A DNA stretch of 44,438 nt from positions 1 to 44,438 of the forward strand of contig CAKVBA010000022.1 in NCBI GenBank assembly GCA_934725305.1, given 5' to 3'. Positions 7,372 to 14,631 of the stretch are shown here, piece after piece; position 1 is the first letter of the stretch; each line of letters begins with the position of its first letter. Made by a program: the position numbers and the translations under genes. The DNA is from an uncultured Parabacteroides sp. (lineage in GTDB: Bacteria; Bacteroidota; Bacteroidia; Bacteroidales; Tannerellaceae). The notes below the pieces were generated by a model. The model saw only the letters and a program-made list of their open reading frames with translations, was not told where the DNA came from and searched no databases.

Positions 7372-7403
7372 GGCGTTAGACCGAAAAGGAGGATACTTTT
7401 ACC

Positions 7404-8189
7404 TCACTTGAAGGTTTCCATCATTTTCCTGAACTTTGAATCCGAGCATACACCGATGTCTGTTGTAACAAATTTCCCGTTTCGGAAAAGGGAAAAGATG
7501 GTAGCAGGAGTTGGTGAGCATTGTGCCTGTTCTCTCGATTCAAATTTTATGACTTTCAATGGAATGTTATTTTCCTCAGCAAGCACACGCAACATCCCGT
7601 TCACATAATAGTCTGTGTACGGACATCTGTTAGAGTAATAAACCACCAGACCTTCATTAGGCTGGATATTCTCTATCTTTGTGCAATCGTTGAAGAAGGG
7701 ATTGGCTGCCTCTTCATGTAGTTTCAAAGCCAATAAAGCGAAGCCGTTCGGGAGTTTGTCGATCACTTCAAAACCCTGTTTGAGAAACCATTTAGTGTCA
7801 CCTATAAAATGGAACTTCTTGGTTCCAACTATTGTAACGATTCCACTTTTCTGCTGTCTTTTCGCATCCTCTATCACAGACTGCAGCAGATTATATCCAT
7901 GTCCCGAACCTTTGTATTGTCCTGAAACCCAGAAGCAGTTTATCATGAGATAGTTGGGCGCAGTAACAGGAGCCCAGGCATGTTCAGCCGGAACATATTC
8001 GATAAAGACCTTGGCGCGTGCGTCCAGTCTTCTGAAAACGTAACCGTTTCCAAATTCTCTACTGAGCCATTGTTTCTTCAATTCATAGCCTTCTGAGCAT
8101 TTCTTGTCAGAAAACGCACAGCAAATATGTTCCTTACCGATATTCTCCTTGGTAAGAGTGATGTAGTTGAAAGGTTCTTTATCCATCAT
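7404..8189 (-). CDS. GNAT N-acetyltransferase with YoaP-like C-terminal domain
   Basis: 261 residues. The N-terminal 170 residues form a GNAT fold: NYLMINCFWVSGQYKGSGHG is the acetyl-CoA region, in which the usual R/QxxGxG appears as YKGSGHG, and FLKQGFEVIDKL is the last strand-helix. The C-terminal part (about 180-261) resembles the YoaP domain, a thioredoxin-like fold with a lone cysteine in YSNRCPYTDYY. The substrate is unknown. The start ATG at 8189 overlaps the stop of the 58-codon ORF upstream (TAATG), which suggests translational coupling if that ORF is real; a second in-frame ATG follows at 8186. Confidence 0.8.
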   Translation of the reverse strand: MMDKEPFNYITLTKENIGKEHICCAFSDKKCSEGYELKKQWLSREFGNGYVFRRLDARAKVFIEYVPAEHAWAPVTAPNYLMINCFWVSGQYKGSGHGYNLLQSVIEDAKRQQKSGIVTIVGTKKFHFIGDTKWFLKQGFEVIDKLPNGFALLALKLHEEAANPFFNDCTKIENIQPNEGLVVYYSNRCPYTDYYVNGMLRVLAEENNIPLKVIKFESREQAQCSPTPATIFSLFRNGKFVTTDIGVCSDSKFRKMMETFK

Positions 8190-8365
8190 TATCCAATCAA
8201 TTTTTGTATCTGTTTGTCCAAAACTTCAGGTAGCCTCTTCTTCAGAGGCTCAAATATCCTCTGATAAGACTCTTCGGGAGTTCGATATCTGTCATGTTTT
8301 GAATTGTAGGCTACTGATGCGCTCGCAGATATTCCCAAAGTTTTGTGTTTTAACTTATTATCCAT
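8189..8365 (-). CDS. Small ORF of 58 residues upstream of the GNAT gene
   Basis: An uninterrupted ORF with an ATG start, beginning MDNKLKHKTLGISAS and ending LPEVLDKQIQKLIG. Its stop codon overlaps the start of the GNAT-YoaP gene. I do not recognise it. The first 15 codons recur in the second copy of this module (near 11005-11049) with only three codon differences, but the later part diverges and is frameshifted there. The last 28 nt recur, slightly changed, at the end of the GNAT gene at 10012. It may be a real leader ORF or a mosaic of repeated debris. Confidence 0.35.
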   Translation of the reverse strand: MDNKLKHKTLGISASASVAYNSKHDRYRTPEESYQRIFEPLKKRLPEVLDKQIQKLIG

Positions 8366-8372
8366 ATATTTG
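8342..8372 (+). promoter_or_regulatory. Promoter of small membrane protein gene, copy 1
   Basis: TTTG at 8342-8345 and TATATTTG at 8365-8372 are separated by 19 bp, a near-perfect Bacteroides vegetative promoter. The expected start of transcription falls at or next to the ATG at 8380, so the mRNA would be leaderless or translation would start at the in-frame ATG at 8407. The same promoter, with a 20-bp spacer, occurs in the second copy at 11025-11056. Confidence 0.65.
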
Positions 8373-8379
8373 CGGTGTT

Positions 8380-8595
8380 ATGGAAGATATAATATTTAAT
8401 ATATATATGTTCGTCTTTGGGGTCTTCTGGCTGCTTGTTTTGATAGCCATGTTTCAAGATTCCTACAGCTTTAGCCGCCGTCGTCGCCTGACGGATAAAC
8501 AGCGGAAGGAACTCGATGAGCTTCACGACAAATGGGAAAGAGAAGAACAGGAAGCAAAGGAGGCGGAAAAGCGGAATAGGGAGAAAGAATCCTAA
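8380..8595 (+). CDS. Small single-pass membrane protein, copy 1
   Basis: 71 residues: a hydrophobic helix (IYMFVFGVFWLLVLIAMF, about 8-25), an arginine cluster (RRRR, about 33-36) and a highly charged C-terminal helix rich in Glu, Lys and Arg. The arrangement suggests an N-terminal membrane anchor with a cytoplasmic helical tail. A diverged copy lies at 11064-11276. The copies differ by one whole-codon deletion and by mostly silent or conservative changes, which supports real coding. If the promoter sets the 5' end, the ATG at 8407 may be the true start (62 residues). The family and function are unknown. Confidence 0.6.
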   Translation: MEDIIFNIYMFVFGVFWLLVLIAMFQDSYSFSRRRRLTDKQRKELDELHDKWEREEQEAKEAEKRNREKES

Positions 8596-8774
8596 TCGTT
8601 TCCGAACCTCGCCATGATACGGACGACATCCTCTTTCGTTGTCTTCTCCTCCGTCTTTTTGCCCGCTTTATCCCACTCAAACACCACGATGTCTGTCGGC
8701 TTCAACCGCTTCTTTGAGTAGGGCATCAGCGCACAGAGCGCGAGAAAGCGGGTCTGTTCCCAGCTTGTCCGGCG
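8592..8774 (-). pseudogene. Remnant of a phage-like gene, no start codon
   Basis: An open frame on the minus strand runs from the stop codon of the DUF2461 gene, reading TSWEQTRFLALCALMPYSKK and later KPTDIVVFEWDK, and ends RIMARFGND with TAG. The style recalls small phage tail-assembly proteins, but I cannot name it. There is no plausible upstream start, because it is in frame with and directly after the DUF2461 stop. Its TAG overlaps by two bases the TAA of the opposing membrane protein gene. The last 37 codons recur in the second copy (11273-11407) with three differences, two of them silent. Confidence 0.45.
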
Positions 8775-9482
8775 TCATGCTGTACACGTCGCCCCTTCTA
8801 TCTCTTCATTCACGTAATCAACAGCACGGTTTATATAATCGATAAAAGGTTTGGTGGTTTTGAATAGTTCAGCCACACGCTGGGCAAGATTGTCCTCCAG
8901 CAAGAAACTGTCGTCCGTTTTGGCAGTCAAACAATAAGCTTTCATTCGCATCCAGTCGGCATAGGGTGCATTCGGATCGTATTCTCTTGGCACACGCTTC
9001 AATGCTCCTTCCATGTCTGGAATAAACAAGCCGTTGGCCTTTCCTAATATACTCGAACTGAATGTTTCCCAATCGTCACTAATATCTTCACGCAATATCT
9101 TGACAGCCCTGTTGTCGTAGCAATAGTTGCCGGAAGCGAGCATGTGGGCATGTGGATATTCTGAGCTGCAGCCGGTTCCGATATGGAAATAATACCCTGC
9201 ATGCATCGACTTCTTGCCTCCTTTTGCCAGGAACACACCGAAATGAGTTTTGTATGGCGACTTGTCCTTACTGAATCTTGTGTCGCGGTAAATGCGATAG
9301 GTGCAGTCTTTGATTGTCAGCGGGGCGATGTCTTCATCAAAGCGTCCGATTTCTGTAATGAGGCATTCGCAGAATGCGTACCATTTCTTTAAAACCTTTT
9401 GGTATTGGTCTTTGTTTGAGTTAAACCATTCACGATTGTTGTTGTTCTCCAAATCGCGAAGAAAGTCCAGTATTTCTTTCAT
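8775..9482 (-). CDS. DUF2461 family protein
   Basis: 235 residues of the DUF2461 (TIGR02453) family. Signatures are FLRDLENNNNREWFNSNKDQ near the start and TYRIYRDTRFSKDKSPYKTH followed by GGKKSMHAGYYFHIG. The family has no proven function. It begins 17 bp after the Nim-family gene and is likely the third gene of a GNAT-Nim-DUF2461 operon. The last few residues (GATCTA before the stop) sit at the join with the phage-like remnant, so the native C-terminus may have been altered. Confidence 0.85.
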   Translation of the reverse strand: MKEILDFLRDLENNNNREWFNSNKDQYQKVLKKWYAFCECLITEIGRFDEDIAPLTIKDCTYRIYRDTRFSKDKSPYKTHFGVFLAKGGKKSMHAGYYFHIGTGCSSEYPHAHMLASGNYCYDNRAVKILREDISDDWETFSSSILGKANGLFIPDMEGALKRVPREYDPNAPYADWMRMKAYCLTAKTDDSFLLEDNLAQRVAELFKTTKPFIDYINRAVDYVNEEIEGATCTA

Positions 9483-9499
9483 GATGTATGATTTTTATA

Positions 9500-10015
9500 T
9501 TATTCCATTCTGCCATATTTCATTTCCACACCTTCCTTATCATACTGCTTGCGCTTGCCGGTTGGTGGCTCAGTAAGCCTGATGCGTACGACAGCCGTGC
9601 GTGATAGGGAACGGGCGATGCTCTGGTCGAAAGCATCCATGTGTTGAGGCAGGAATCGTTCACAGACCAGTCGGAGACCATGAATCTTCTCTGCGTCATC
9701 GGTCACGATTTCAGCCTTGCCGAAAGCAATGGCAGATTTGTATTGCAGGGTGAAACTGTCGTCCTTCGGACCAACCGTAGGCGCACAACGGGTAACGGCA
9801 GAAAGGCAGACTTCGGGATGAACCTTGATTGCCTCCAGTTTCTTGCCTTCCAAAGCACCATGAAAATACCAGTTCACATCATCTTCGGATGCGAGCGACA
9901 GTGGTAAGCCGTAAGGTTTGCCGTCTTCGTCAATAAAACTTACAGTTATATATGGAGCCTTGTGCATCACTTCCAATGCCCATTGGCTGTCCATTGCCCT
10001 TGATTCCTTTCTCAT
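9500..10015 (-). CDS. Nim-family / pyridoxamine 5'-phosphate oxidase-like flavoprotein
   Basis: 171 residues from the ATG at 10015, which overlaps the stop of the upstream GNAT gene (ATGA). An in-frame ATG at 10024 lies inside that gene. The split-barrel fold is shown by PYITVSFIDEDGKPYGLPLS and by WYFHGALEGKKLEAI, whose histidine matches the conserved FHxA site of 5-nitroimidazole resistance (Nim) proteins. The C-terminus EPPTGKRKQYDKEG is repeated as a remnant at 94-162. Family members bind flavin; some Nim proteins reduce nitroimidazoles. Actual activity of this chromosomal relative is unknown. Confidence 0.8.
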   Translation of the reverse strand: MRKESRAMDSQWALEVMHKAPYITVSFIDEDGKPYGLPLSLASEDDVNWYFHGALEGKKLEAIKVHPEVCLSAVTRCAPTVGPKDDSFTLQYKSAIAFGKAEIVTDDAEKIHGLRLVCERFLPQHMDAFDQSIARSLSRTAVVRIRLTEPPTGKRKQYDKEGVEMKYGRME

Positions 10016-10557
10016 TTTATCCAATCAGTATTTGTATCTGTTTGTCCGTTGTACTTAAACACCTTGACCATATCCTTGTCGCCACCCACGAGCTGGCTGC
10101 ATTGGTTCAGCATTCCGGTGTCTGAGAAACCGCATTTCTCCATGACTCTTCCCGAGGCAGGATTTCCGGTGAAATGATCTGCCCAGATGTTCTCGAAATG
10201 CTTCTCGTGGATGCAGTAGTCGAGCATCAGCTTCAAGGCTTCGGTGCAGATTCCCTTGTTCCAATAAGGCTTTCCTACCCAGTAGCCCACCTCGCAGTCG
10301 TTTTCTCCGATAGGGATATTGCTGGTTCCATGAGTATAGAAACCTATACAGCCGATAGCCTCGCCACTCTCTTTCAAGACAATTGCCCATGTCGTATCAT
10401 TATGGAAGAATGTCCGGATAATCTCCCGACTTTCCTCCACAGACTTATGTGCCGGCCATCCTGCACGAGGTCCTACATCAGGGGCTGAGGCGTACTTGAA
10501 GAGCGCCTCTGCATCCGATTCCTGCCAATAACGGAGTAGAATTCTTTCTGTTTCCAT
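10012..10557 (-). CDS. GNAT family N-acetyltransferase (RimJ/RimL type)
   Basis: 181 residues from METERILLRYWQ at 10557; the ATG at 10569 would add four residues. It is a RimJ/RimL-like acetyltransferase: ERILLRYWQESDAEALFKYA at the N-terminus, CEVGYWVGKPYWNKGICTEA for the acetyl-CoA pyrophosphate loop, and NPASGRVMEKCGF near the end. These acetylate amino groups of proteins or small molecules. The last 12 codons use DNA that also occurs at 8190-8220 in another frame, so the tail (GQTDTNTDWIK) may be acquired. It is translationally coupled to the Nim-family gene. Confidence 0.85.
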   Translation of the reverse strand: METERILLRYWQESDAEALFKYASAPDVGPRAGWPAHKSVEESREIIRTFFHNDTTWAIVLKESGEAIGCIGFYTHGTSNIPIGENDCEVGYWVGKPYWNKGICTEALKLMLDYCIHEKHFENIWADHFTGNPASGRVMEKCGFSDTGMLNQCSQLVGGDKDMVKVFKYNGQTDTNTDWIK

Positions 10558-10585
10558 AGAATATATCAATGAAATTCTTCGTCCT

Positions 10586-10774
10586 TTATTTTGTTATCAA
10601 TTCATTCAGCTTATCTTCTCTGATCATCTTCGGTTGAACCTTACCGGTGAGAATGAGAATCTTCTTGCCGTTGGCTTTGCCTTCCTCAGACGCGACTCGG
10701 TAGAGTTCAAGCGAGCTTGACTCTACTCTCGCTGCTCCTTCGGCTGCGATAAATGTGGAGTTGGCGTGAGTGAA
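10586..10774 (-). pseudogene. Unidentified gene remnant
   Basis: The minus strand is open for 62 codons between two stops and reads FIAAEGAARVESSSLELYRV, then ASEEGKANGKKILILTGKVQ, ending KLNELITK. The composition is protein-like, but there is no start codon at the upstream side, where a TAG precedes the frame. I cannot name the family. Inside it, around 10701-10725, is an imperfect inverted repeat (TAGAGTTCAAGC against AGCTTGACTCTA). Confidence 0.35.
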
Positions 10775-10783
10775 CTACGGCAG

Positions 10784-10969
10784 TTAGCTCTTCATCATTC
10801 TGCTCTTTCTTACTAATTCTGACGTACCTCTACGAGGCGGCATCAAAATTAGTTGTTTTGACTCACTTTTGGAGAATCTAATGACCGTTTTGGAGTTAAA
10901 ATTCCCAAAGTCTCCTTTCATCATCCATCCACCAAGTTCTCCAAACGTCCGGTCCGACCGATCCAGCAT
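10784..10969 (-). CDS. Doubtful 61-residue ORF within duplicated module, copy 2
   Basis: Reads MLDRSDRTFGELGGWMMKGD onward and ends SRMMKS. The frame stays open further upstream, without an ATG, through NFGNISERVANLQSKNF. Copy 1 has the homologous start of that frame (NFGNICERISSLQFKT) followed at once by a stop. Most base differences between the copies are compatible with coding in this frame, but no proper start exists. It may be a dispersed repeat rather than a gene. Confidence 0.2.
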   Translation of the reverse strand: MLDRSDRTFGELGGWMMKGDFGNFNSKTVIRFSKSESKQLILMPPRRGTSELVRKSRMMKS

Positions 10970-11024
10970 ATCAGTGAAGTTCTTGGATTGCAGATTGGCG
11001 ACACGCTCGCTGATATTCCCAAAG

Positions 11025-11056
11025 TTTGATATTTCAACTTATTATCCATATATTTG
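11025..11056 (+). promoter_or_regulatory. Promoter of small membrane protein gene, copy 2
   Basis: TTTG at 11025-11028 and TATATTTG at 11049-11056, 20 bp apart, fit the Bacteroides consensus. As in copy 1, the -7 box ends 7 bp before the ATG, so transcription should start at about the first codon. Conservation of both boxes, despite changes between them, supports function. Confidence 0.6.
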
Positions 11057-11063
11057 CGGTGTT

Positions 11064-11276
11064 ATGGAAGATATAATATTTTATATATACATGTTCGTCT
11101 TTTGGTCCGTCGGGCTGTTTGTCGGGGTATCCATGTTTCAGGATTCCAACAGATTCCACCGCCGTCGCCTGACCGATAAACAGCGAAAGGATCTCGAAAG
11201 GCTTCGCCACAAATGGGAAAGGGAAGAACGGGAAGAAAGGGAGGCGGAAAAGCGGAATAGAGAGAAAGAATCCTAA
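11064..11276 (+). CDS. Small single-pass membrane protein, copy 2
   Basis: 70 residues, paralogue of the gene at 8380-8595. It has the same plan: MEDIIFYIYMFVF leading a hydrophobic helix to about residue 24, an arginine cluster, then a charged helix ending AEKRNREKES. One codon is missing relative to copy 1 in the arginine run. The internal ATG at 11091 could be the start if the promoter gives a leader. Its stop codon overlaps the stop of the opposing ORF at 11273, as in copy 1. The function is unknown; the duplicated setting suggests a mobile or prophage origin. Confidence 0.6.
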   Translation: MEDIIFYIYMFVFWSVGLFVGVSMFQDSNRFHRRRLTDKQRKDLERLRHKWEREEREEREAEKRNREKES

Positions 11277-11407
11277 TCGTTTCCGAACCTCGCCATGATA
11301 CGGGCAACGTCCTCTTTCGTTGTCTTCTCCTCCGTCTTTTTGCCCGCTTTATCCCACTCAAACACCACGATGTCTGTCGGCTTCAGTCTTAAACCCAAAT
11401 TGATCAT
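11273..11407 (-). CDS. Short phage-like ORF, copy 2 (44 residues)
   Basis: Starts with an ATG at 11407 (MINLGLRLKPTDIVVFEWDK) and shares its last 37 codons with the remnant at 8592-8774, differing by two silent changes and one Val-to-Ala. The first seven codons come from unrelated sequence at the edge of the duplication, so this is probably a truncated gene that has a chance start. The stretch 11408-11615 shows no gene I can support. Confidence 0.3.
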   Translation of the reverse strand: MINLGLRLKPTDIVVFEWDKAGKKTEEKTTKEDVARIMARFGND

Positions 11408-11615
11408 TAGATTACAATTCTTGTTGGTACTTGTTTTGAACAGATTGCAATGGTTCTACGTTGAAGGCATAGCGGGCTATGTCGAAACGCATGCGGAAGC
11501 AAGATGCCAAAAGAAGTACCAACAAGGGATGGAAAGAATAAAAATAGTCAGCTGTTTTACTTCTTTCGTTCTAATGACCGATTTGGGTTTAGTTGATACT
11601 TCTGTATTCTGATGT

Positions 11616-12728
11616 TCAAATCTGGACTAAATAGGTGTTCAAGAAGCTTTCGAGTTTGTCCCATGGAATCATTCCATCTTTACCACCATCGTAAAGGTCA
11701 CAATGTGAAGCTCCGGGGATGATGAGCAGCTCCTTGTTGTCTGGCATAGGATTGGGCTTTCGCACAAAATCGTAGCCTTCTGCTTTGCCCTCCATCATGT
11801 ATTTGAAGGCATTCTCACCAAAGTAGCGTGAGTGGGCGTTCTCTCCATGCACAATGAGCACAGCTGAACGAATCTCGTTGATGTAGTAGAGAAAACGAGT
11901 GTTACAGTAAGCTTGGCAGCCTGTCGTGCGCCAGCCGTCATTCGAATTGCCCGAACGCTTATGATAGCCACGTGGAGTTTTGTAGTAATCATAATAATCC
12001 TTCACAAACGGTGGAGCATCTTGTGGCAATGGGTCAACAACGCCGCCGGCTTGAGAGAACTTCTTGTTCTTGAGATCGGCGGTGCGAGCCTCTGCCCATG
12101 CTTTGCGTGCTGCATATCGGCTTTCTTCGTTGTCATCTGTGTCGAAGTATCCATTGCCATTCACCCGACTCATGTCGTACATGGTTATGGCTGCTGTAGC
12201 CTTGATGCGTGGATCTTGTGCGGCTGCATTCAGAGCGATACCACCCCAACCACAAATACCGATAATAGCGATACGTTCGGCATCTACATCATCGCGCATG
12301 TTGAGGAAATCGACGGCAGCCAGAAAGTCTTCTGTATTGATATCGGGCGAAGCCGTACGACGAGGTTCACCTGACGATTCGCCGGTGAATGAAGGGTCGA
12401 ACGCGATGGTTACAAAACCACGTTCTGCCATTGTCTGGGCATAAAGGCCGGAGCATTGTTCCTTGACGGCTCCGAATGGACCGCTCACTGCTATGGCCGG
12501 CAACTTGCCTTTGGCATTTTTAGGAACATACAGGTCGGCGGCAATAGTAAACCCATATTGAGTCTTGAATGTCACTTTCTCATGATTGACCTTCTCCCTT
12601 TTGGGAAAGGTCTTATCCCATTCCTGAACCAGTTTAATTTCCGTATTGCTCTCTCTTGTGTTTTGTTTGACCTGATTGCAGGCACAAAGCGCGAGAGCTG
12701 CTGCTGTAATTGTAAATAATCTGTTCAT
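11616..12728 (-). CDS. Lipoprotein alpha/beta hydrolase (dienelactone hydrolase-like)
   Basis: 370 residues from the ATG at 12728, which gives a lipoprotein signal MNRLFTITAAALALCAC; the upstream ATG at 12767 would precede the predicted transcription start. It is an alpha/beta hydrolase. AVSGPFGAVKEQCSGLYAQT is the early loop region, IIGICGWGGIALNAAAQ is the nucleophile elbow with cysteine in place of serine (GICGWG), as in dienelactone hydrolases, and IPGASHCDLYDGGKDGM carries the catalytic histidine. It probably cleaves an ester or lactone at the cell surface or in the periplasm. Its promoter shares the putative AraC box with the operon at 169-3033. Confidence 0.85.
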   Translation of the reverse strand: MNRLFTITAAALALCACNQVKQNTRESNTEIKLVQEWDKTFPKREKVNHEKVTFKTQYGFTIAADLYVPKNAKGKLPAIAVSGPFGAVKEQCSGLYAQTMAERGFVTIAFDPSFTGESSGEPRRTASPDINTEDFLAAVDFLNMRDDVDAERIAIIGICGWGGIALNAAAQDPRIKATAAITMYDMSRVNGNGYFDTDDNEESRYAARKAWAEARTADLKNKKFSQAGGVVDPLPQDAPPFVKDYYDYYKTPRGYHKRSGNSNDGWRTTGCQAYCNTRFLYYINEIRSAVLIVHGENAHSRYFGENAFKYMMEGKAEGYDFVRKPNPMPDNKELLIIPGASHCDLYDGGKDGMIPWDKLESFLNTYLVQI

Positions 12729-12764
12729 AATAAACGTTTGATTGTTGGGTTTAAAAAGATGATA

Positions 12765-12831
12765 CAAAATTAAGAGCGCTATTTATAACATCTTATACCT
12801 CATTTTCGGAAGTAGTTACCATTATTCCGTT
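12765..12831 (-). promoter_or_regulatory. Promoter and putative AraC operator of the hydrolase gene
   Basis: The minus strand has TAATTTTG (-7 box) at 12765-12772 and, 18 bp upstream, a 41-bp motif at 12791-12831 matching the one before the AraC gene. It contains TGAGGTATAAGA and GGTAACTAC, whose GGTAW cores are 21 bp apart. The 18-bp spacer itself is not conserved, so the match is not simply a recent duplication. The predicted leader is about 28 nt. Confidence 0.6.
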
Positions 12832-12878
12832 TCTCGTTTATTATGTGCCGTGTCGTCATGGCAGCAAGGAGAACGGCT

Positions 12879-13322
12879 TCAGTCTGAAATCTGTCTTTCA
12901 ATCCAAGTCATCAGTACGGCTACGGCATATTGCTGCTCCTCTTTCGTTAGCAGTCTTCCTGCGGGAATATGATGCCACTTGAAGAAGCATCCCCGACAAC
13001 AACAACCCGTGGCATGTTGAGCAAGGAACACCGGATGACCTCGCATCGGAGTCTGTTTCCCGTCATTCGGAATTACGGCAGGAGCCAGTCGCTTGGCCAC
13101 GAAATCTTCTGCATGTTTGTGGATGGTCGCCAACCCTTTCTCTGCAATATACTCTTTGTCTTTCTTCGTCAGGTGGAAACGACTACGGAAGTCGGACCGG
13201 GCGAGCCTTTCAAACAAATCGGTGAGATCATACTCTTTGACGGAAGAAGAGTTGGAGGATATTTCCTCTTTCTCCTCTTCTTGGAACAGGTCGAGCTGGA
13301 TATATTTCGATTGTGTAGCCAT
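12879..13322 (-). CDS. DUF4186 family protein
   Basis: 147 residues. After a variable acidic N-terminus (IQLDLFQEEEKEEISS) comes the DUF4186 domain: LFERLARSDFRSRFHLTKKD, TIHKHAEDFVAKRLAPA, then a cysteine-histidine segment HATGCCCRGCFFKWHHIP that looks able to bind a metal. The family has no known function. It may be co-transcribed with the esterase-NUDIX gene, which ends 45 bp upstream of this start on the same strand. Confidence 0.8.
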   Translation of the reverse strand: MATQSKYIQLDLFQEEEKEEISSNSSSVKEYDLTDLFERLARSDFRSRFHLTKKDKEYIAEKGLATIHKHAEDFVAKRLAPAVIPNDGKQTPMRGHPVFLAQHATGCCCRGCFFKWHHIPAGRLLTKEEQQYAVAVLMTWIERQISD

Positions 13323-13367
13323 TACTTTATGAATCGGATTGTATGATTTATGAGTAGAAGTGTCATG

Positions 13368-14522
13368 TCAGATCAATCGGTTCATCGCGAAATACTTCCA
13401 AAGCGGAGCCGCCATCATGGCCTGATGAAACTCATCATTTTTCAGCATACGGATCACTTCGTCCCGATCCAAAAGGACAATCTTGATGTCTTCCGACTCT
13501 TCGAGATGCTGAGTAGAGACTGGCTCAACGCCCACGGCAAGAAACGAATAGCTGTAGTTGGTGCAAGCACCCGGATTGGGACTGATGGTCATCAGCTGCG
13601 ACCATTCGCCGCCGGCATAGCCGGTCTCTTCATACAGTTCGCGCTTGGCTGCCTCCATGGGCTCTTCGCCATCTTCCACACAGCCGGCAGGAATCTCGAT
13701 ACCGGTCAGATGCTGGGCATGGCGGTATTGGCGTTCCATCAGGAATTTGCCCTCTTTGGTGATTGCGATGACATTGCAGAATGCCGGATATTCCAATACG
13801 TAGAACTCTTGAATCTCTGCACCTGTCGGCAACTTGACGTGTTCACGTCTTGCGGTAAGCCAAGGACGCTTGAAGATGTATTCACTCTCAAGCACCTCCC
13901 ATGCCATCGGGTCTTTATCTTGCTTATTCATTGAAAACTCCATCAGCATCTTGGCGGCCAATGGTGCATACCAGGTCTTCACCTCCTGTTCTGTCGGCGT
14001 GTGGCCGCCCGGGAAATGATAGGCATGGCTGTAGTGCTCCAGAAAGATGGGAGCGAAGTGAGCCAAGGTGTCTTGCTCACCAAAAAGTCCCCACACACGT
14101 TCTCTGTAGCAAGGCTTGCAGCCATCAAACTGCACGGCTTCGAGTTCGGCGAACTCCTCAATCAGCGCCTCGTCAATGACCAGTTGCTGATTGCCATCCC
14201 TGCGAGGTGCTTTGTATTCATGCACACCGATACGCCTCTTCAGAAACTCCGTCATCTTGAAATGCGGATTACCCAGCAAAGCCGGAATATCCATAGCCGG
14301 AGCCAGCATCTGTGCCAGGAATGCTCCGCAGCTGTTGCCGAGAAGCAAGTCGGGATGCTCTTTGTCAATGATAAACCGAATCAGCTTCAGAGCCTCCTTA
14401 GGATGTAACGGCAGATCCGGCGTCAACACCTCTGCCGAGTCTTTGAAGGCTTCTTTAAGAGCCAATGCCATCGGACAACTGCCCGTGGCAAAAAATCCGT
14501 GTAGGAATAATATCTTCTTCAT
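13368..14522 (-). CDS. Esterase (YqiA/YcfP-like) fused to NUDIX hydrolase
   Basis: 384 residues with two enzymes in one chain. Residues 1-195 are a small alpha/beta hydrolase of the YqiA type (ILFLHGFFATG, nucleophile region GNSCG at 62-66, FGEQDTLA, and FPGGH with His174). Residues 215-384 are an ADP-ribose pyrophosphatase-like NUDIX domain. Its box runs from Gly280 (GCVEDGEEPMEAAKRELYEE then TGY), with all consensus Glu and Arg residues present. The frame is continuous across the junction. Such domains usually hydrolyse nucleoside diphosphate derivatives; the pairing with an esterase suggests a two-step route or a convenience fusion. Confidence 0.85.
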   Translation of the reverse strand: MKKILFLHGFFATGSCPMALALKEAFKDSAEVLTPDLPLHPKEALKLIRFIIDKEHPDLLLGNSCGAFLAQMLAPAMDIPALLGNPHFKMTEFLKRRIGVHEYKAPRRDGNQQLVIDEALIEEFAELEAVQFDGCKPCYRERVWGLFGEQDTLAHFAPIFLEHYSHAYHFPGGHTPTEQEVKTWYAPLAAKMLMEFSMNKQDKDPMAWEVLESEYIFKRPWLTARREHVKLPTGAEIQEFYVLEYPAFCNVIAITKEGKFLMERQYRHAQHLTGIEIPAGCVEDGEEPMEAAKRELYEETGYAGGEWSQLMTISPNPGACTNYSYSFLAVGVEPVSTQHLEESEDIKIVLLDRDEVIRMLKNDEFHQAMMAAPLWKYFAMNRLI

Positions 14523-14631
14523 GCTCTAATATTCAATGTCTTGTTTACTTTGTGTCAGTTCTGGGTATCGGTGATGATGTTTGAATGTCCCGAAATCCTT
14601 AATGACCGGAAAAGACCGGATTCCCATCCCT

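Noticed and set aside
11408..11615. Plus-strand open frame (YVETHAEARCQKKYQ region) as a transposase remnant
   Set aside because: The composition is protein-like, but no transposase motif or start could be identified, so it is left unassigned.
14523..14631. Terminator between hsdR and the esterase-NUDIX gene
   Set aside because: Only a weak CCGG-N6-CCGG pairing without a T run was found, so I did not annotate it.
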